Below, piece after piece: positions 1 to 6,577 of a stretch of 25,588 nucleotides of DNA. The position numbers and the translations under genes were made by a program. Location of the stretch: positions 1-25,588 of the forward strand of contig CAZFQG010000080.1 in the NCBI GenBank assembly GCA_964520785.1, in the 5' to 3' direction. A model generated the notes under the pieces. The model had not been told where the DNA came from. It searched no databases and was given only the letters and a program-made list of their open reading frames with translations. Numbering within the stretch: position 1 is the first letter of the stretch; every line of letters begins with the position of its first letter. Source of the stretch: CAZFQG01 sp964520785. Lineage in GTDB: Bacteria; Planctomycetota; Planctomycetia; Pirellulales; Thermoguttaceae.

Positions 1-87
1 ATACAACGACAAAGAGTAATCGCCGGTATCCGGGAAATCTCATGGTTTGGCTCCAACGTTGATTCGATTCCGTGGTATGGTCATGAC

Positions 88-1119
88 CTACGGCGACCCC
101 GCCTTCTTCTCCGGCTCCTCCCGCCCGTGGATGTCGATGTCGACCCAGCCGATCGGCTTGCATTCAATCGGCTCGCCGCCGTCCTCGGGTTGCACTTGGA
201 TGGTGGGGGAGTCGGGGAGGACGATGTTGGTGATTTTGTAGTATCGGAGGTCGGTGGGCGTGGTCTCAACCGGCCTGGCCTCGGTATAGATCCCACCGCG
301 TCGGACAAGAATAGGCCAAGCCACGAGCAATTCATCGCCAACGGAATACCAGTGGAAATCCTCTTCCTTCGGCCAAAGGCCGACCGCTCGTCCGCGAATC
401 ACGAGGGGCACGACAGCAAGTTCGACTTCCACGGCGGACGTTCCGTCGTCGAGTTGCCTCTTGATATTCCTGACGATGATCTTGTTGCCTCGGAAAATGT
501 TGTACGCATAGTTGGGATACCTCTCCGACGGTAATTCACCTCGTCTTCTCGATTCTATGGGAATACGATCATACCATTTCTGCACGACCGCTCCATGGTA
601 CGGAAAGCTGTACGTGCCTTCCAGCGCGAAGCCGAGCTTCTTGTACACCGTTTGAGCGGGTTCGAGCCTGTGGAGTTCAGTGCCGCGAGCGACATGGAAG
701 AGGTGACCCAAGAGCGGCAAGATATCCCCGCGTCTGACGTCCAGGTAGTTCGCCCCATAGCCATCGATGGCTGCAATTTGGTCAAAGTCGAGCGTGGCTC
801 TCTTCTCTTCAAGCAGGTCACGCGCTTTCTTCAACCCAACCTCGCTACCGGGAGTCAACGAACCAAAAGGCCAGAGGTTTATGCTCCGCGCTTCACCGCC
901 TTGCCAGAGATAATAGGTATGGCACAAATTGGGCCAGCCAAAAGCAACTGGCAATGAGCCGTCCGACGGGATGTCTACCGGCATTACCGTGTATTCCTTC
1001 GGCGGTGGATTCCATGACCTGATCCACGTTTGAGCGTGCGCGCCGGTGGAAAAAGCCAGCAATATCATCAACGGACAAAGAGCGCGAACGCCGTGCAATC
1101 CGTACTTGAGAACTCTCAT
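88..1119 (-). CDS. Secreted protein of unknown function (internal start within the same frame)
   Basis: This is a 343-residue product starting at the ATG at 1119. It is preceded by GAGGAG about nine bases upstream, a strong Shine-Dalgarno sequence. Residues 1-29 form a textbook Sec signal peptide: MRVLKYG, then a hydrophobic core CPLMILLAFS, then cleavage after AHA. The mature part has no family that I recognise. It is rich in aromatic residues, and its middle third contains a stretch around VRRGDILPLLGHLFHVARG that may be a small beta domain. The C-terminus ends in a charged tail (EEPEKKAGSP). The good ribosome-binding site and signal peptide make this the biologically likely start, with the upstream in-frame DUF2007 sequence a separate cistron. 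Sure of export, not of role. Confidence 0.6.
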   Translation of the reverse strand: MRVLKYGLHGVRALCPLMILLAFSTGAHAQTWIRSWNPPPKEYTVMPVDIPSDGSLPVAFGWPNLCHTYYLWQGGEARSINLWPFGSLTPGSEVGLKKARDLLEEKRATLDFDQIAAIDGYGANYLDVRRGDILPLLGHLFHVARGTELHRLEPAQTVYKKLGFALEGTYSFPYHGAVVQKWYDRIPIESRRRGELPSERYPNYAYNIFRGNKIIVRNIKRQLDDGTSAVEVELAVVPLVIRGRAVGLWPKEEDFHWYSVGDELLVAWPILVRRGGIYTEARPVETTPTDLRYYKITNIVLPDSPTIQVQPEDGGEPIECKPIGWVDIDIHGREEPEKKAGSP

Positions 1120-1686
1120 GATTTCGTCTCTCCTCTTCAAACGGAGGGCCATCGATGCCGCGAAACGCGCTTTATTTCGCCCGCCCCCGTTCGCTCTCCG
1201 TTTCCCCGTGCCGGGCTCATGCGGCACGTCAACGCTTTCTCTCAGTCCGTGGTAACCCGTGCCAATCCGTGGCCCATTGCCCCCAAATTGGGGAATACTT
1301 GCCTCGGCCGTCGTCGCGTCTGCCGGGGCATGGACCAAGACGGCCCGGCCGTTCCCTTCGGTATCCGCAACAAGACCACTCATAGCCCGATCAGCTTTCC
1401 GCTCCGGTGGTTCTTCCCGCCAGATGGCCTCGTAATCGGCGGTACCCCCCTCGTCGTGGGGGACTTTCCCCTTGTGGGCCAGTATCCCTCCGGCCCGCGT
1501 AACGTCTGAGCGCGGGACTTGAACGTGGACGCCGCCGGTGGCGTTGCTCAGATGCCAGGTCGTGTCCACCATGGCCGCGTTGGCGACGAACACCCGGATT
1601 CCCTCCTCCTCCAGCCGGGCTTTGGCGAGATTTGCCTCGAAACTCGTCGGGTAGGACGCGACGGTCTTCCAGTCGATCGGTTCCAT
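88..1686 (-). CDS. DUF2007-like domain read in frame into a downstream secreted protein (single open frame)
   Basis: One uninterrupted frame of 532 codons. I start it at the ATG at 1686 because GGGGGAG sits just upstream and homology-like sequence begins there (MEPIDWKTVASYPTSFEANL). Residues 1-72 look like a DUF2007 ('putative signal transducing') domain: a short alpha/beta fold with EANLAKARLEEEGIRVFVAN and later VHVQVPRSDVTRAGGIL. DUF2007 proteins are usually small and end soon after the domain. Here no stop intervenes before a signal peptide at codon 190. The linker (about residues 110-189) is low in recognisable structure and overlaps an intergenic-type repeat and a palindrome. Most likely these are two genes whose separating stop is absent, either by real loss or by chance. 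The function of DUF2007 is unknown. A single fused protein would place the signal peptide in the middle, which is implausible. Confidence 0.5.
   Translation of the reverse strand: MEPIDWKTVASYPTSFEANLAKARLEEEGIRVFVANAAMVDTTWHLSNATGGVHVQVPRSDVTRAGGILAHKGKVPHDEGGTADYEAIWREEPPERKADRAMSGLVADTEGNGRAVLVHAPADATTAEASIPQFGGNGPRIGTGYHGLRESVDVPHEPGTGKRRANGGGRNKARFAASMALRLKRRDEIMRVLKYGLHGVRALCPLMILLAFSTGAHAQTWIRSWNPPPKEYTVMPVDIPSDGSLPVAFGWPNLCHTYYLWQGGEARSINLWPFGSLTPGSEVGLKKARDLLEEKRATLDFDQIAAIDGYGANYLDVRRGDILPLLGHLFHVARGTELHRLEPAQTVYKKLGFALEGTYSFPYHGAVVQKWYDRIPIESRRRGELPSERYPNYAYNIFRGNKIIVRNIKRQLDDGTSAVEVELAVVPLVIRGRAVGLWPKEEDFHWYSVGDELLVAWPILVRRGGIYTEARPVETTPTDLRYYKITNIVLPDSPTIQVQPEDGGEPIECKPIGWVDIDIHGREEPEKKAGSP
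1241..1293. repeat. Degenerate 'ACGGATT'-type intergenic repeat plus 13-bp palindrome
   Basis: On the minus strand 1273-1241 reads as three imperfect copies of a CCACGGATT-like word (CCACGGATT, GCACGGGTTA, CCACGGACT). Such words recur between genes in many environmental bacterial genomes. Next to it, 1281-1293 is CCCCAAATTGGGG, two 6-bp arms around one base. Both features suggest that the DNA between the DUF2007 domain and the secreted protein is really intergenic even though it happens to lack a stop. Family assignment is from memory and weak. Confidence 0.35.
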
Positions 1687-1699
1687 TTCTCCCCCAATG

Positions 1700-1728
1700 T
1701 TGAGAGCGGACGCGGATACGGTTATACT
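1700..1728 (+). promoter_or_regulatory. Sigma70-type promoter for the ceramidase-like gene
   Basis: The -35 is TTGAGA at 1700-1705, the spacer is 17 bp, and the -10 is TATACT at 1723-1728. This is one of the best consensus matches in the window. Transcription would begin near 1735, giving a leader of about 175 nt before the ATG at 1910. The -10 lies inside the left arm of the palindrome at 1721-1740, so a protein bound there would block it. Confidence 0.6.
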
Positions 1729-1740
1729 CGTGAGTATAAC
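1721..1740. promoter_or_regulatory. 20-bp palindrome, candidate operator in the divergent promoter region
   Basis: GTTATACTC-GT-GAGTATAAC: two perfect 9-bp arms with a 2-bp centre. It sits between the divergently transcribed DUF2007 and ceramidase-like genes. Because it is symmetric it supplies a TATACT -10 box on both strands (1723-1728 plus, 1738-1733 minus). The minus-strand copy has no clear -35 but would give a leader of about 40 nt to the ATG at 1686. The arm length and position over both -10 boxes fit a dimeric repressor site. No regulator gene is visible in this window. Confidence 0.5.
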
Positions 1741-1909
1741 GGAAATCCGTCTTCGCGAAAGACCCCCAGGAGAGCTGCAAAGTCCGAAGAGAGGGGGTGA
1801 GGCACATTTTTCGGCCAGACTTTTCACGTTTGTGGCAGTCGATCGGCCGAAATATGAGCCAGACCCCAGGACTCTGCAGTTCTCCTACAAGACCCCCAAC
1901 GAGGATGCC

Positions 1910-3364
1910 ATGCGACGCGTACTTGCCACCGGAACCCTAGTCCTTCTCACCCTCTCTCTCGTCTCCGCCAACCTGGACGCGGCCGAGCTGTATATCGGCG
2001 CCGCCAAGACCAGCATCACGCCGGATCAACCGGTCGGGCTTTCCGGGCAGATACACGCCAGAGTTGCCCGCGAGGTCGAGACCCCTTGCACGGCATCGGT
2101 CTTGGTGATCGAAGCCAGGGAGGGGGACCGGAAGGTGGACGAACTGATTCTCGTCTCGGGCGATCTGGTCAGTTTCCGGCCGAACGTGCAGGAGCGTTTT
2201 CGCGAATACCTGAAGGAGCGCGGGACGGAATTCGACCCCGACAAGGTGGTTCTCGCCGCGACCCACACCCATACGGCCCCGGTGATGGTGGACGGCCGCT
2301 ACGCGCTGCCTGACGATTGCATGAAGCCGTCGGACTACGTGGAGTTTCTGGTCGAGCGTCTGGCCGGCGCGATCGACGAGGCCTGGAAATCCCGCAAGAG
2401 GGGCGGGGTGAGCTGGGGACTGGGCCACGCCGTCGTCGCGCAAAACCGCCGGATGTCGTATTTCGACGGCTCGACGCGGATGTACGGCAAGACGAACCAG
2501 GCCGATTTCAGCCACGTCGAGGGATTCGAGGATCACGGCGTTCACGTCTTGTTCGCCCACGACCGGGAACAGCCGGCCGTTCCGATGGCGGTGGCCGTCG
2601 ACGTTGCTTGCCCCGCTCAGGAGGTGGAATCGGGTTCGAAGGTGAACGCGGACTTCTGGCATTACGTCCGCGAGGCGCTCTTCGGGCGGTTCTCGCCGGA
2701 GACGGCCGTTCTGGGGCTGTGCGCCGCCGCGGGAGATCAGTCTCCTCACTTGATGTGGCGGAAGGCGGCCGAAGAGCGGATGCGCGAAGCACGCGGCCTG
2801 AACCGCTTGCAGGAAATCGCCCGGCGGATCGACCGCGCGGTGGAGGACGCATGGGCCGTGGCGAAGGAAGACGTCCGCTACGACGTCCCGCTGCGGCATT
2901 CGGTGCTGAACCTGAACCTCTCGATGCGGCAGGTCACGGAGGCGGAATATGAGGAGGCGAAGAAGGCGTTCGCGGAACTGACCGCGGAAGGGAGCAAGGG
3001 GTTGAACGTCTATTGGGCGGAGGGAATCGTCCGCCGCTACGAAGCCCAGAAGGAAGGGGCCGTGACGCGTCCGGCGGTGGTCCACGTCGTGCGGCTCGGC
3101 GATATCGCGATCTGTACGAATCCGTTCGAGTTGTTTACCGACTTCGGAGTCCGCATCCAGGCGAGGAGTCCGGCGATCCAGACGTTCGTCATCCAGCTTG
3201 CCGGCCGCGACGGCGGCGGGTATCTTCCCACCGAGCGGGCCGTGCAAGGGGGCGGATACGGCGCGGAGATCAAGAGCACCCCCGTCGGCCCCGCCGGCGG
3301 CCAGGAACTGGTCGAGGCGACGCTCGCCGAGTTGAACCGGCTTTGGGAAGCGAAACCGAAGTAG
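1910..3364 (+). CDS. Secreted neutral/alkaline-ceramidase-like hydrolase
   Basis: A 484-residue protein. Start at ATG 1910, with GAGG a few bases upstream. Residues 1-24 are a Sec signal peptide (RRVLATG, hydrophobic core, cleavage near the DAA). The mature N-terminus LYIGAAKTSITPDQP is the hallmark opening of the neutral/alkaline non-lysosomal ceramidase N-terminal domain. ATHTHTAP at about 117-124 matches the family's zinc-binding SHTHS-type motif, and CAAAGDQSP matches its conserved GxxGD(Q/V)SP. The C-terminus retains LAGRDGGGYLPTERAV, which is also typical. It is shorter than true ceramidases (about 650-750 residues) and lacks their C-terminal immunoglobulin-like domain, so the substrate may be another amide or glycolipid. 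Planctomycetes carry many such short versions. It converges on the Asp-box gene at 3453. Family call firm, substrate unknown. Confidence 0.82.
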   Translation: MRRVLATGTLVLLTLSLVSANLDAAELYIGAAKTSITPDQPVGLSGQIHARVAREVETPCTASVLVIEAREGDRKVDELILVSGDLVSFRPNVQERFREYLKERGTEFDPDKVVLAATHTHTAPVMVDGRYALPDDCMKPSDYVEFLVERLAGAIDEAWKSRKRGGVSWGLGHAVVAQNRRMSYFDGSTRMYGKTNQADFSHVEGFEDHGVHVLFAHDREQPAVPMAVAVDVACPAQEVESGSKVNADFWHYVREALFGRFSPETAVLGLCAAAGDQSPHLMWRKAAEERMREARGLNRLQEIARRIDRAVEDAWAVAKEDVRYDVPLRHSVLNLNLSMRQVTEAEYEEAKKAFAELTAEGSKGLNVYWAEGIVRRYEAQKEGAVTRPAVVHVVRLGDIAICTNPFELFTDFGVRIQARSPAIQTFVIQLAGRDGGGYLPTERAVQGGGYGAEIKSTPVGPAGGQELVEATLAELNRLWEAKPK

Positions 3365-3452
3365 GGGGCAAGGCTGACCGGCTGCGCCGTTCGCCGCCGA
3401 TATCCTCGATGACTTCTTGGCACGAGCGACACCGACACATTGATGAATTCGC

Positions 3453-4724
3453 TCACGCCACCGGCTTGATCAACAACACCTCCGCCCGATTCATCCACCG
3501 CTCCCGCAGACAAACGCGGTACCACCCCTCGCTATTCGGCGGGTTGACCCGCACCCCCGACCGGTCGCCGAATTCCTTCAGGTCGTACACGCCCCAGGTC
3601 TTGCCGAGGTCCGGCGAGAAGAGAAAGCCGGTGTCGCACGGATTGGCACCGCCGTATTCCGGAACGACGATGGTACGATCGTGGATGGTCATGGCGGCGA
3701 TTTCGTATTGGGCGGGGAAAATCCGCGTGTGCTTGGATTTATCCGCGAGGTGGGCCGGGTCGCAGCGGAAGATACCCCGGTCGTAGGCCTCGTCGGGCGC
3801 CTTGGGGCCGTTGGCGTCGGCCACCCAGTAGACCTTGCCGTCGACGAAATTGATGCCGCCGGATTTGAAGCGGGAGTTGGCGTCCACGGAAACGAGCACC
3901 TTCCAGTCCCACGAATCGGCCGCCGCGTCGTACGTGCCGCGGAGCCAGTGGCATTCCAACCCCCAGCCCTGGCGGCGATCGAGGTCGCCGGTGCAGGCGT
4001 AGAAGGCCTTCTCCGCCGGGTTGTAGGCCACCGAATGGACGTGCCGGCAGATGAGCGGATTGTCGGGATCGCCGAGGAAGGCGGCGGGCTCGGCTCCTTT
4101 CTGCTGAAAGGCCGGATTTCGCCCGAACGCGTAGGCGAGCTTTACCGTCTCCCCCTGGTCGGTCGAGTAGTAGATGTTCGACGGCGTCGCGCCATATTTT
4201 ACATTGCAATAGTTCCCCCAGATCAGCATTTCCCGACCGTCGACGTCGAACGTGTGACGCCCATCGATGGCATAGAAATACGAGCCCGGCGACTTGGGAT
4301 CAACCGGAGTATGCGGCACGTAGTCGCCCCCATCGCGATCCTTGACGACGATCTCCCGGACCGTCTTGAGGTTGTCGGTACTCACGAATATCTTCGCCAG
4401 CGTGGCGAAGACGATATTCCCGCTTTGGAGGATGCAACTGAACATGATGTTCTCGGCATCGGCGAACGCGGCACTGTGCGGCCAAGTCTTGCCGTCGTCC
4501 TCCGAGAGCATGACATTTCCATCACGGAATCCGAACGCCCTATTGTCGCGCTGGGAATCGATGTACGGCCCGTCGGGCGGGGCGAGGCGGTACAGGAAGT
4601 GATCCGTTCTGGCGACGCCGTCGGGCGCGGCGAGTAGGGCGGAGCGGGAAAGCAGGATACTGCCGGCGGCGGTGGCGGTCGTGGCGAGAAATTGGCGGCG
4701 GGTGGTGAGTCTATTGTGTTTCAT
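3453..4724 (-). CDS. Tat-exported Asp-box (BNR/sialidase-like beta-propeller) protein
   Basis: A 423-residue protein from ATG 4724; upstream in-frame codons are non-homologous filler. Residues 1-33 are a twin-arginine signal (TTRRQFLATTATAAGSILL, then AA-rich cleavage). Three Asp-box motifs (SxDxGxxW) are visible: SEDDGKTW at 74-81, a degenerate STDQGETV at 187-194 and SPDLGKTW at 370-377. This spacing fits a sialidase-type beta-propeller. I do not see the arginine triad and FRIP of true sialidases, so this may be a sialidase-like glycan-binding or hydrolysing protein rather than a neuraminidase. Tat export means it is folded before translocation. It has its own promoter (4874-4846). Confidence 0.72.
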   Translation of the reverse strand: MKHNRLTTRRQFLATTATAAGSILLSRSALLAAPDGVARTDHFLYRLAPPDGPYIDSQRDNRAFGFRDGNVMLSEDDGKTWPHSAAFADAENIMFSCILQSGNIVFATLAKIFVSTDNLKTVREIVVKDRDGGDYVPHTPVDPKSPGSYFYAIDGRHTFDVDGREMLIWGNYCNVKYGATPSNIYYSTDQGETVKLAYAFGRNPAFQQKGAEPAAFLGDPDNPLICRHVHSVAYNPAEKAFYACTGDLDRRQGWGLECHWLRGTYDAAADSWDWKVLVSVDANSRFKSGGINFVDGKVYWVADANGPKAPDEAYDRGIFRCDPAHLADKSKHTRIFPAQYEIAAMTIHDRTIVVPEYGGANPCDTGFLFSPDLGKTWGVYDLKEFGDRSGVRVNPPNSEGWYRVCLRERWMNRAEVLLIKPVA

Positions 4725-4845
4725 TGTTCTGGCATGCGATCGAGGCCGCGATCGTCGGTCGGGGTGGTGGGAAGGTCGATTTTGTGGAGGCGACACCGAC
4801 GTTTCGCCGACACTCGTCCACTCGTCGGGTCGACGCTCACCGTCC

Positions 4846-4874
4846 ATTGTAAAGCCGGCGGGTTTCCGGTGCAA
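4846..4874 (-). promoter_or_regulatory. Promoter for the Asp-box gene
   Basis: Read on the minus strand: -35 TTGCAC (4874-4869), a 17-bp spacer and -10 TACAAT (4851-4846), followed by GG. The predicted transcript starts near 4839, leaving a leader of about 115 nt to the ATG at 4724. Confidence 0.5.
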
Positions 4875-5271
4875 TGCGCAGAAGGGGAAATCAAGAACTT
4901 CGAGCCGTATTCCCCGGGGCGACGCTGTGCGGCTTTTGAGAAGCCTTAACCCGTTGCGGCCAAGTGTGTTGCGATCCTCGGTTCATTCTGGCTTCAAGAA
5001 TAGCTCGCCTTCAAAGCAAGAAGACGCGGATAGCGAGAGCAACACCGTCGGCAAAATCGGTTGCCCCCACTTACCTCGTTTCCGGGATCTTCCACATGCC
5101 GCGCGTTGTGTGCCCTGAAACTCCGTTTCTGCGGTAATTCTGATTTTGCCATTCGCGTACGGACATGTCACTCTTCCGAGTTCGTGCCAAAAAATAAATA
5201 TATAGATAATTACTTGGCGCATTTGGCCCTGAAAAGCAGGGAAACCGGTGGAAAGGGCGGAGGGGGTCGAT

Positions 5272-5277
5272 TATAAT
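5272..5277 (+). promoter_or_regulatory. -10 box upstream of the DoxX-like gene
   Basis: A perfect TATAAT at 5272-5277, followed by G, about 125 bases before the ATG at 5403. A 17-bp spacer would give TGGAAA as the -35, a 4/6 match only. It would drive the DoxX-like gene and possibly the oxidoreductase pair behind it. Confidence 0.4.
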
Positions 5278-5402
5278 GAAGTCAGCGACGGAGACGGTCG
5301 GCGCGTTGCTCTTTCCTGCCTCATGGGCCGACTTGTCCGCAACCCCACCTTTGTGTAGTCCGGCTTGGCTTTTCGTGCCCGGATTCCATAACGAGGAGAA
5401 GA

Positions 5403-6428
5403 ATGCTGAAGACCTCCACGAAATTCACGATTAGCGGTATCGCCGTAATTATGTTAGTCGCGTTGCGTCTGACGATCGGCTGGCATTTCCTCTATGAAGG
5501 CGCCTGGAAGATCGCGAACTACGAAGAGTTTTCCACCCGACCGTTTCTGGTCATGGCCAAGGGGCCGGCAGCACCTTTCTATTACGCCATGGTTTACGAT
5601 CTCAACGGCCGTGAGCGATTGAAGATCGAGAAGGATTCTCAGGGAGATCCGGTCATTCGAGGCGAGGCTTACACGGAGGCCTGGAAGCGCCTCGTTGATC
5701 GGGCGGCGAGGAAATACGGTTTCGATGAAGGTCAGAAGGACCGGGCCGCGGAACTATGCGACCGGTACGTGACCGCCGCGAAGGACTACCTCAACGAAAA
5801 CTCCGAGGGAATCCAGCAGTATTTCGACAGTCTCGACCGTTTCGAGGAAGAGAGAATTGAAACCGCCCCCTTCCAGAAAAAGCGGCGCTGGGATCGGCAA
5901 AACGAACTCCGCGGTGAAGCCGCCGGTTGGTTGACCGAGCTCGAGGCGATGGAGAAGAGCTATCATCGGGCCTTCCGCGAAGAGATTTTGAACGAGGAAC
6001 AAAAGGCGCAAGGGAATTTGCCGATCCCCTTTTCGTTGGAAGAGATCATGAATCTCGTGATGACCGCGTCGTTAACGGCGATCGGTCTTTGCCTAATGCT
6101 CGGTTTTTGCACGAGACTCGCCTGTTTGGGGGGTGCGGCGTTTCTGCTCAATGTCGTCCTTACTCAATGGCCCTGGCCGCTGACGTATCCCCCCGCTCCG
6201 GCGGTGGTGGGCCACGCATTGCTGGTGGACAAGAACTTTGTCGAGATGATGGCGATGCTCGCGTTGGCGGCAACTCCGGTCGGCCGGTGGGCGGGGCTCG
6301 ACTTCTTCCTGTATCAGTGGTTCGGCAGACCGCTCATGCAGTGGCTCAGCGAGCCGGTCGAAGCACGCGAACGCCTCCGCGGGCCGCATACCCCTCCGCA
6401 GGTGCGGGTGCCGGATCAGCGAGCCTGA
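5403..6428 (+). CDS. DoxX-like membrane protein with a large hydrophilic insert
   Basis: A 341-residue protein. Start at ATG 5403, with GAGGAG five bases upstream. Residues about 10-30 form a first membrane helix ending in LRLTIGWHFLYEGAWKI, the characteristic DoxX/TQO-small-subunit N-terminus (R..G..F...G..K). A hydrophilic, highly charged stretch follows (about residues 40-205; many E, K, R and D), then three more hydrophobic segments between about 213 and 300 (SLTAIGLCLMLGFCTRLACL; AAFLLNVVLTQWPWPL; a last one around FVEMMAMLALAATPVG). Ordinary DoxX proteins are about 130-170 residues with no such insert. DoxX relatives take part in quinone-linked or thiol redox chemistry. Its position directly ahead of two secreted oxidoreductases suggests a membrane redox partner; that link is an inference. 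Confidence 0.7.
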   Translation: MLKTSTKFTISGIAVIMLVALRLTIGWHFLYEGAWKIANYEEFSTRPFLVMAKGPAAPFYYAMVYDLNGRERLKIEKDSQGDPVIRGEAYTEAWKRLVDRAARKYGFDEGQKDRAAELCDRYVTAAKDYLNENSEGIQQYFDSLDRFEEERIETAPFQKKRRWDRQNELRGEAAGWLTELEAMEKSYHRAFREEILNEEQKAQGNLPIPFSLEEIMNLVMTASLTAIGLCLMLGFCTRLACLGGAAFLLNVVLTQWPWPLTYPPAPAVVGHALLVDKNFVEMMAMLALAATPVGRWAGLDFFLYQWFGRPLMQWLSEPVEARERLRGPHTPPQVRVPDQRA

Positions 6429-6469
6429 GACCGCGGTCGGCGAAGAACGAAACCATGTTTTATTGCGTA

Positions 6470-6476
6470 TATAATG
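6470..6476 (+). promoter_or_regulatory. -10 box ahead of the first oxidoreductase
   Basis: TATAATG at 6470-6476, 40 bases after the DoxX-like stop and about 100 bases before the next ATG. No recognisable -35 is present. It would allow the oxidoreductase pair to be transcribed without the DoxX-like gene. Confidence 0.35.
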
Positions 6477-6533
6477 GCGCAACGAGATCAAACGACGCAG
6501 CCGGGTTGGCGGCGACATCCCGCCGGTATCGGT

Positions 6534-6556
6534 GCCGTCTCGGCTAACGGTTTTTT
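6534..6556 (+). terminator. Small hairpin plus T6 in the leader of the first oxidoreductase gene
   Basis: GCCGT (6534-6538) can pair with ACGGT (6547-6551), and the second arm leads straight into a run of six T (6551-6556). An overlapping alternative stem, GGCGG/CCGCC at 6508-6524, lies just before it. The arrangement resembles a weak intrinsic terminator or attenuator between the -10 box at 6470 and the start at 6578. The stem is only five pairs, so this is tentative. Confidence 0.3.
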
Positions 6557-6577
6557 GATTAATTCGAGGATCGCACG

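Larger units (their letters stand above)
4725..5402. other. 678-base intergenic region between divergent genes
   Basis: Open frames here have no recognisable protein, no ribosome-binding site and no start context, so I call none. It holds the minus-strand promoter at 4874-4846, an AT-rich tract at about 5190-5214 that stands out from the GC-rich surroundings, and a plus-strand -10 box at 5272. I found no tRNA or other structured RNA in it. Confidence 0.5.

Noticed and set aside
4672..5276. Several short plus- and minus-strand frames in the intergenic region
   Set aside because: No Shine-Dalgarno sequence, no domain, and composition unlike the neighbouring genes.
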